From NCBI RefSeq assembly GCF_000263855.1, contig NZ_AJWX01000004.1, positions 186,001 through 250,000 on the forward strand: a DNA stretch of 64,000 bases, given 5' to 3'. This document shows, piece after piece, positions 58,840 to 64,000 of the stretch (its first letter is position 1; the number at the start of each line of letters is the position of its first letter). The stretch comes from Pseudomonas sp. M47T1. GTDB lineage: Bacteria > Pseudomonadota > Gammaproteobacteria > Pseudomonadales > Pseudomonadaceae. A program made the position numbers and the translations under genes. The notes under the pieces were generated by a model, which had not been told where the DNA came from, made no database searches, and saw only the letters and a program-made list of their open reading frames with translations.

Positions 58840-59487
58840 TCATGCCGTGCGGCGCAGTATCAGCAGATGACGTTGGCCTTGGCAACCCGGTACGGCCAAG
58901 GCCTGTGCGCTTTCGAGGTGAAAATCTGCCGGCAATGCTACCAGCTCGTCGGCAGGATGCAGCCCTTTCATTGCCAGCCAGCGTGTATTCGTGTCGCCCA
59001 GGTGGCGGGTCCAGTTGGTGAAGTCTTCCAGACTGCTGAAAGCGCGGGAAATAATCCCGTTGAACGGCAGCGCTGGCTGGAACCCTTCCACCCTGCTGTG
59101 GATAACTTGTAGGTTGTCCAGCTTCAGCTCCAGTTTCACCTGGGTGATGAAGCGGGTCTTCTTGCCGTTGCTGTCCAGGCAGGTGATCTGTTTTTCCGGA
59201 AACAGGATAGCCAGTGGAATGCCTGGCATGCCACCGCCGCTACCCACGTCCAGCCAGCGCTCGCCGCCACCGATGTGGGCGATCACACTCAGGCTGTCGA
59301 GCAAGTGGCGCGAGACCATCTCGTCGGGGTCGCGCACGGCGGTCAGGTTGTAGGCCTTGTTCCACTTTATCAACAGGGCCAGGTAGGCCAGCAACTGATC
59401 GTGCTGCACTTGGCTCAATTCGACGCCCAGTTCCCGAGCCCCTTGGGCCAATTCCTGCGAGTGGTGTGGGGTGACCATAGAACTCAA
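58840..59487 (-). CDS. rsmG: 16S rRNA (guanine527-N7)-methyltransferase RsmG
   Basis: The protein has 215 residues from TTG 59487, which overlaps the mnmG stop and has GGAG eight bases upstream; ATG 59478 is an alternative. SAM-binding [23 protein letters not shown] and [11 protein letters not shown] identify RsmG (GidB), which methylates G527 of 16S rRNA. Loss gives low-level streptomycin resistance in several bacteria. Confidence 0.95.
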   Translation of the reverse strand: MSSMVTPHHSQELAQGARELGVELSQVQHDQLLAYLALLIKWNKAYNLTAVRDPDEMVSRHLLDSLSVIAHIGGGERWLDVGSGGGMPGIPLAILFPEKQITCLDSNGKKTRFITQVKLELKLDNLQVIHSRVEGFQPALPFNGIISRAFSSLEDFTNWTRHLGDTNTRWLAMKGLHPADELVALPADFHLESAQALAVPGCQGQRHLLILRRTA

Positions 59488-61379
59488 GCGCTTTGCTCCA
59501 ACTCGCGGCCTGCGCCGCGTTTTTTCAAATGAATCATCAACAGCGAGATAGCCGCCGGGGTGACACCGGGAATGCGTGAAGCCTGGCCCAGGGTTTGCGG
59601 ACGCGTTATCCCCAGCTTGCCCTGAATCTCCTTGGACAGCCCGGAAATCGCAGCGTAGTCGATATCCACAGGCAGCCTGGTGTTTTCACTGGCGCGCAGA
59701 CGGGCGATCTCGTCCTGTTGACGGTCGATGTAGCCGGCGTACTTGGCCTTGATTTCGACCTGTTCGGCGACCGTAGGGTCGACGGCGCCTTCGCCAGTGA
59801 CCTCGATCAAGCCGTTGTAGTCGATTTCCGGCCGAGTCAGCAGGCTCATCAGGTTGTACTCATGGCCCAGTGGCGTGCCGAATTTCTCGGCCACGGCATC
59901 ACCACGCTCGGTGCCTGGCCGAACCCAGGTGCTTTTCAACCGCTGCTCTTCCAGCTCGATGGCCTCGCGCTTGGTGCAGAACGCTGCCCAACGGGCATCA
60001 TCCACCAGGCCCAGCTCGCGACCTTTTTCGGTGAGGCGCAGGTCGGCGTTGTCTTCGCGCAGGATCAGCCGGTATTCGGCGCGCGACGTGAACATGCGGT
60101 ACGGCTCCTGGGTACCCAGGGTAATCAGGTCGTCCACCAGCACACCGATGTAGGCCTCGTCGCGGCGAGGGCACCAGGCATCGCGACCCTGGGCGCGCAA
60201 TGCGGCGTTGGTGCCGGCCAGCAGGCCTTGCGCACCGGCTTCTTCGTAACCGGTGGTGCCGTTGATTTGCCCAGCGAAAAACAGGCCGGCGATGACCTTG
60301 GTCTCCAGGCTGTACTTCAGGTCACGCGGGTCGAAGTAATCGTATTCGATGGCGTAGCCGGGGCGAACGATGTGGGCATTTTCCATGCCGCGGATCGAAC
60401 GCACGATCTGCAACTGCACGTCGAACGGCAGTGAGGTCGAGATGCCGTTGGGGTACAGCTCATGGGTGGTCAGGCCTTCCGGCTCGATGAACACCTGGTG
60501 GCTGTCCTTGTCGGCAAAGCGATGGATCTTGTCTTCGATGGACGGGCAGTAACGCGGGCCGACACCTTCGATCACACCCGAGTACATGGGCGAGCGGTCA
60601 AGGTTCGCGGCAATGATCTCGTGGGTGCGGGCGTTGGTGTGGGTAATCCAGCAGCTGACCTGGCGTGGGTGCAGTTCCTTGGAGCCCATGAACGACATCA
60701 CCGGGATAGGCGTGTCACCCGGTTGCTCGGTCATGACCGAGAAATCCACCGAACGGCCATCGATACGCGGTGGCGTACCGGTTTTCAACCGGCCCACACG
60801 CAGCGCGAACTCACGCAGGCGGCGCGCCAGCGCGGTGGAAGGCGGATCCCCTGCCCGACCGCCCGAGTAGTTTTCCAGGCCAATGTGGATAAGCCCTGCC
60901 AGGAAGGTACCGGCGGTCAACACCACGGAGTCGGCGAAGAAACGCAAACCCATCTGGGTGACCACACCGCGTACCTGGTCCTGTTCGACGATGAGGTCGT
61001 CGCACGACTGTTGGAATATCCACAGGTTGGGCTGGTTCTCGAGAATCTCGCGCACGGCAGCCTTGTACAGGATGCGGTCGGCCTGTGCCCGGGTGGCACG
61101 CACGGCCGGGCCCTTGCGGTTGTTCAACACACGGAACTGGATACCACCTTTGTCGGTGGCCAGCGCCATGGCGCCGCCGAGCGCATCGATCTCTTTGACC
61201 AGATGGCTTTTGCCAATGCCACCGATCGCAGGGTTGCAGCTCATCTGCCCGAGGGTTTCCACGTTATGTGTCAACAGCAGGGTTTTTGCGCCCATGCGCG
61301 CTGACGCAAGCGCAGCCTCGGTTCCGGCATGGCCGCCGCCGATGACGATCACTTCAAAACGGGAAGGGAAATCCACCAC
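59484..61379 (-). CDS. mnmG: tRNA U34 carboxymethylaminomethyl-modifying enzyme MnmG
   Basis: The protein has 631 residues from GTG 61379. FAD-binding [26 protein letters not shown], the PCNPAIGG-like [23 protein letters not shown], and the C-terminal tRNA-binding helical domain with [36 protein letters not shown]. With MnmE (not found in this window) it installs cmnm5U34. Upstream is the DnaA-box-rich region. Confidence 0.97.
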   Translation of the reverse strand: MVDFPSRFEVIVIGGGHAGTEAALASARMGAKTLLLTHNVETLGQMSCNPAIGGIGKSHLVKEIDALGGAMALATDKGGIQFRVLNNRKGPAVRATRAQADRILYKAAVREILENQPNLWIFQQSCDDLIVEQDQVRGVVTQMGLRFFADSVVLTAGTFLAGLIHIGLENYSGGRAGDPPSTALARRLREFALRVGRLKTGTPPRIDGRSVDFSVMTEQPGDTPIPVMSFMGSKELHPRQVSCWITHTNARTHEIIAANLDRSPMYSGVIEGVGPRYCPSIEDKIHRFADKDSHQVFIEPEGLTTHELYPNGISTSLPFDVQLQIVRSIRGMENAHIVRPGYAIEYDYFDPRDLKYSLETKVIAGLFFAGQINGTTGYEEAGAQGLLAGTNAALRAQGRDAWCPRRDEAYIGVLVDDLITLGTQEPYRMFTSRAEYRLILREDNADLRLTEKGRELGLVDDARWAAFCTKREAIELEEQRLKSTWVRPGTERGDAVAEKFGTPLGHEYNLMSLLTRPEIDYNGLIEVTGEGAVDPTVAEQVEIKAKYAGYIDRQQDEIARLRASENTRLPVDIDYAAISGLSKEIQGKLGITRPQTLGQASRIPGVTPAAISLLMIHLKKRGAGRELEQSA

Positions 61380-61449
61380 GCACCTCGTGCCTGTTCATTG
61401 ATGGGTAATTGGGATAGCTCACCAGTATAGGGACTTACCCCCCCCTAAA

Positions 61450-61770
61450 GGAACCTTTTGCACAAAATTTAACCAGCTGTGGATGAGCGGCGTGCCAGGC
61501 GCCGCAGAAATAAAAATAGAGAAAGAAATTTATTAAAGCTTTGTTTTTATGTTTATTTCTATACAGCCACATTTCTGTGGATAAGGTTCTACAGCCCTTT
61601 ATCTACGTGCTGTACAGAGAAGCTGTACCCTGTGGCCATGTGGCGATGAGCCCCGTGGATAAGCGACTTAAACCTGTGGATGAAAGTGGTGGTTATACAC
61701 AGACGGAGTTGTCTCCAGGTTTGAGGCGTGCTTATCACCAGAGCTGAAGGTGGGTTACCCACAGGGCTTA
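61450..61770. other. AT-rich DnaA-box cluster upstream of mnmG, origin-like
   Basis: DnaA-box matches: TGTGGATGA (61478), TGTGGATAA (61576, perfect), CGTGGATAA (61654), TGTGGATGA (61675), TTATACACA (61693, fits TTATNCACA) and TTACCCACA (61755). Next to them is an AT-rich stretch (61507-61563) that could unwind. DnaA boxes upstream of gidA/mnmG are known in Pseudomonas, besides those at rpmH-dnaA. Whether this one fires is unknown. Confidence 0.7.
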
Positions 61771-61822
61771 TTTCGGGATTGTTGATAGATTTACAGGCGT
61801 ACAAGCTGTCGTTGGCAGCGAA

Positions 61823-61879
61823 GGCCCGCACAGCGGGCCTGTGATAGACATCACACCGGTGAAGGCCCTAAGGGCCTTT
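61823..61879. terminator. Two hairpins downstream of msrA
   Basis: Stem GGCCCGC/GCGGGCC with loop ACA (61823-61839), identical to the hairpin at 3720, and stem AAGGCCC/GGGCCTT followed by TT (61862-61879). They lie between the msrA stop and the origin-like region and may insulate it from transcription. Confidence 0.6.
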
Positions 61880-61912
61880 TCACAGCCTGGCGGCAGCAAC
61901 GGGGAGATGGGT

Positions 61913-62593
61913 TTAGCGGCTGACCAACACTGGGTCTTCGCGATAACGATTGCCGAACAATTTCGCCAGGTTGGCGATTTTCGGTTGGTCGTTGATCATG
62001 ATGTAGAGGCTGTGGGGGTTCTGTACCAGGTAGTCCTGGTGATAAGCCTCGGCAGCGAAAAAGCCGTTGAGGTTTTCCACAGTGGTGGCCAATGGTTTGC
62101 CAAATGCATGGGACGCGTCGAGTTGGGCGATGTAGGCCTGGGCCACCTGGCGCTGCTCGGCGTTGGCGACGAATACCGTCGAACGGTACTGCGTACCACT
62201 GTCAGGGCCTTGGCGGTTCAGCTCGGTAGGGTCATGGGCCACTGAGAAATAGATCTGCAACAGCTGCCCATAGCTGATCTGCGTGGGGTCATAGGTGACC
62301 TGCACCGATTCGGCATGGCCGGTGTCACCCGAACCTACCTCCTCGTAGTGCGCCGTGCGCGCCAGGCCGCCGGCATAGCCCGACACCGCCTGGGTAACAC
62401 CTTTCACATGTTCGAATACGCCCTGCACGCCCCAGAAGCAGCCACCGGCGAATACCGCCGTCTCGCTGTGGATTGTTTTGCTGCTTTCATCGAGCTTGGG
62501 CGGGTCAACGGCTATCGCGTTCTCCGCAGCTTGAGCACAGGCGGCTGTGGACAAGATGGCGGCGGCGAGTACGCTACGAAAAATGGCTTTCAT
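61913..62593 (-). CDS. msrA: Periplasmic peptide-methionine (S)-S-oxide reductase MsrA
   Basis: The protein has 226 residues from ATG 62593, which opens a signal peptide (MKAIFRSVLAAAILSTAACAQA). The catalytic motif GGCFWG holds C52, followed by YAGGLARTAHYEEVGSGDTGHAESVQVTYDP. Reduces methionine sulfoxide in oxidised envelope proteins. The signal sets it apart from the usual cytoplasmic MsrA. Resolving cysteines near the C-terminus seen in many MsrA are absent (end DPVLVSR). First neighbour of a methionine-rich repeat protein. Confidence 0.92.
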   Translation of the reverse strand: MKAIFRSVLAAAILSTAACAQAAENAIAVDPPKLDESSKTIHSETAVFAGGCFWGVQGVFEHVKGVTQAVSGYAGGLARTAHYEEVGSGDTGHAESVQVTYDPTQISYGQLLQIYFSVAHDPTELNRQGPDSGTQYRSTVFVANAEQRQVAQAYIAQLDASHAFGKPLATTVENLNGFFAAEAYHQDYLVQNPHSLYIMINDQPKIANLAKLFGNRYREDPVLVSR

Positions 62594-62655
62594 TGCAGTC
62601 TCCAAAGATCGGGGCGCCTGCAGGGATGTGGACAACCTGCTGGCGCCCCGTCAGA

Positions 62656-62916
62656 TCACTGATCCTTGCTCATCGAGTCCTTGCTCATCCCGTCCTTGGA
62701 CATGCTGTCTTTCTTAGCCGCATCCTTTTTCATGCTGTCCTTGGACATAGTGTCCTTTTTCATCATGGTGTCTTTTTTCATGGTGTCCTTGGACATCGAG
62801 CCGTTGGACATGCTGCCGTTGCTCATCGAATCATTGCTCATGGTGTCGGCGGCATACGCTGCGGCGGTACCGAAGGCCAGGCACATGGTCAGTACGACGG
62901 TGGATACTTTCTTCAT
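62656..62916 (-). CDS. Pentapeptide MXKDX repeat protein
   Basis: The protein has 86 residues: signal peptide MKKVSTVVLTMCLAFGTAAAYA, then ~12 degenerate repeats of M-S-K/N-D/G-S/T (MSNDSMSNGSMSKDTMKKDT...). Almost every fifth residue is Met. It may be an oxidation-sensitive secreted protein or a metal binder; function unknown. Set between msrA (a Met sulfoxide reductase) and a molybdopterin oxidoreductase, which makes it a candidate substrate for repair. Confidence 0.88.
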   Translation of the reverse strand: MKKVSTVVLTMCLAFGTAAAYAADTMSNDSMSNGSMSNGSMSKDTMKKDTMMKKDTMSKDSMKKDAAKKDSMSKDGMSKDSMSKDQ

Positions 62917-62981
62917 GGTAGTGCTCCTTCAAACGTGGGGCGAAAGTGCACGACGTGTGCCGTGCTGTGGATAAGTTTGCG

Positions 62982-63743
62982 TCAGCTGCCGCCAAACCAG
63001 TTGTAGCCCTGGTCTTCCCAGTAGCCACCGGGGTAGGTGTTGGTGACGAAAATGGCCTGGATATGCTTGGGGTTCTTGTAGCCAAGCTTCGTGGGCATGC
63101 GCAGCTTCATGGGGAAGCCGTACTGGCGCGGCAAGGTCTGGCCGTCATAGGTCAAGGCCAGCAGTGTCTGCGGATGCAGGGCAGTGGCCATGTCGATGCT
63201 GGTGTAGTAATCATCGGCGCATTTGAAGCCGACAAAGCGCGCGCTGGTGTCGGCGCCCACGCGTTGCAAAAAGTCGCTGAACCGCACCCCGCCCCACCGA
63301 CCGATCGCACTCCAGCCTTCCACGCAAATGTGACGGGTGATCTGGTCAGTCTGCGCCATGGCGTGAAGCTCCTCCAGGCGCCAGCTGCGCTTGTCGGCCA
63401 CCATGCCAGTGACCTCCAGCCGGTACGTGGCCTGCTCGACGCTAGGGGCCTCGTCCTCGCCGTAGAAGGCATTGAACGGAAACGGCCGGGTGATCATTGA
63501 CTCGTCATACACCGGCGCCAGCGCCTTGGGGTCGAACAGCCAGCCCTGCACCCGATCGTTGAAACGCGAGATGCTCGCCAGGGCAGCGTCCACGTGCTGG
63601 TCATCGCTGATATTGCAACCGCTGAGCATGGCCACACCGCCCAGGGTCAGGCTGCGCATCAGAAAGTCGCGACGGCTGGCGCCCTGGATACGCGGAGCCA
63701 ACAGCTTGCGCGCTTCGTCGAGGATGGATTTATCCACAGGCAT
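62982..63743 (-). CDS. Tat-exported molybdopterin-dependent oxidoreductase (YedY/sulfite-oxidase fold)
   Basis: The protein has 253 residues. Tat motif SRRDFLMRSLTLGG, then a lipobox-like LSGC. The oxidoreductase molybdopterin domain includes the molybdenum-ligand cysteine in ICVEGWSAIGRWGGVRFSDFL and VGFKCADDYYTSIDM. It resembles the MsrP/YedY family but is shorter than E. coli MsrP and may have another substrate. Its start overlaps the stop of the cytochrome b gene (ATGA), so the pair is probably enzyme plus membrane electron donor. Confidence 0.88.
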   Translation of the reverse strand: MPVDKSILDEARKLLAPRIQGASRRDFLMRSLTLGGVAMLSGCNISDDQHVDAALASISRFNDRVQGWLFDPKALAPVYDESMITRPFPFNAFYGEDEAPSVEQATYRLEVTGMVADKRSWRLEELHAMAQTDQITRHICVEGWSAIGRWGGVRFSDFLQRVGADTSARFVGFKCADDYYTSIDMATALHPQTLLALTYDGQTLPRQYGFPMKLRMPTKLGYKNPKHIQAIFVTNTYPGGYWEDQGYNWFGGS

Positions 63744-64000
63744 CAGGCTTTCCTCCCCTTGCCGGTAATCATCAACAGCAAGGTGCGCGGCACCAGGGCC
63801 ACCATCACCAGATGCACCACCACGAACATCATCAACAGCGTCATGGCAATGAAGTGAACGCGACGTGCGGCTTCGTAACCGCCCAGCAACTCACGCAGCA
63901 GCCCGAACTGGACAGATTTCCACAGCACCAGCCCGGAAATGACCAACAGGGCAATGTCCACAATGGCAAACAGATACGCGAACCGTTGCACCTGGTTGTA
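63743..64000 (-). CDS. Cytochrome b561-type membrane subunit, C-terminal part
   Basis: The frame is open to the window edge (86 codons visible). Two hydrophobic helices (RFAYLFAIVDIALLVISGLVLWKS; RRVHFIAMTLLMMFVVVHLVMVALVPRTLL) with histidines VHFIA and VVHLV placed as heme ligands. It is the tail of a cytochrome b/b6-type subunit that would pass electrons to the overlapping molybdopterin oxidoreductase. Confidence 0.85.
   Translation of the reverse strand, partial: YNQVQRFAYLFAIVDIALLVISGLVLWKSVQFGLLRELLGGYEAARRVHFIAMTLLMMFVVVHLVMVALVPRTLLLMITGKGRKA

Overview
The window is a chromosomal segment of a Pseudomonas, most likely of the P. putida group. The evidence is the gene content and order (uvrD, pdxY, clsA, cfa, glmU-glmR-glmS, the atp operon, parB-parA, rsmG, mnmG), the GC-rich codon use, and several origin-proximal signals: parAB, a parS site, and many DnaA boxes. 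No tRNA, rRNA or CRISPR array was seen.

Left part (1-18.8 kb), core chromosome. It holds the N-terminal part of a PAS sensor, uvrD, a Tim44-domain protein, an SMI1/KNR4 protein, a CPA2 cation/proton antiporter, an acyl-CoA thioesterase, pdxY and a DUF3301 protein. Then comes a zinc-homeostasis block: two CobW/G3E GTPases and the amidase amiA. The amiA and distal cobW promoters each carry a Zur-type operator, one of them inside a perfect 41-bp palindrome. The first cobW gene holds a dense DnaA-box cluster. A parS site, a DUF3617 protein, clsA, cfa, a DUF2231 membrane protein and a PQQ-type sugar dehydrogenase follow.

Middle part (18.8-44.9 kb), accessory. A LysR / peroxiredoxin-like / Old Yellow Enzyme operon is followed by transposon ends and an IS3-family element. 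From 23417 to 44899 lies what I interpret as a Tn7-like transposon inserted at the glmS attachment site. Its two ends share a 26-bp inverted repeat (22/26 identical). Both ends are flanked by ACCCC. The glmS-proximal end sits about 25 bp past the glmS stop codon, where Tn7 inserts. A TniQ/TnsD-like gene lies just inside that end. Left of it, 21988-23411 looks like the collapsed remains of an older, tandem Tn7-like insertion, now filled by the IS3 element. No intact tnsA, tnsB or tnsC is present, so the element looks immobile on its own. Its cargo is a redox and detoxification set: two YahK-type alcohol dehydrogenases, a flavodoxin-type reductase, a periplasmic aldehyde oxidoreductase with its XdhC maturation factor (PaoABCD type), MFS exporters, LysR regulators, two cyclophilin-like proteins, and an envelope operon DUF6152-DUF6644-cyclophilin. 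Three broken genes lie near its left end.

Right part (44.9-64 kb), core chromosome next to the origin: glmS, glmR, a short PAAR protein, glmU, atpCDGAHFEBI, parB, parA, rsmG and mnmG, nearly all on the minus strand. Upstream of mnmG is an AT-rich, DnaA-box-rich region resembling a replication origin. Beyond it the expected mnmE-yidC-rnpA-rpmH genes are absent. Instead there is a periplasmic redox group: msrA, an MXKDX-repeat protein, a molybdopterin oxidoreductase and a cytochrome b, which suggests a rearrangement at the origin.

All calls rest on reading the sequence and on knowledge of families; no database search was run.
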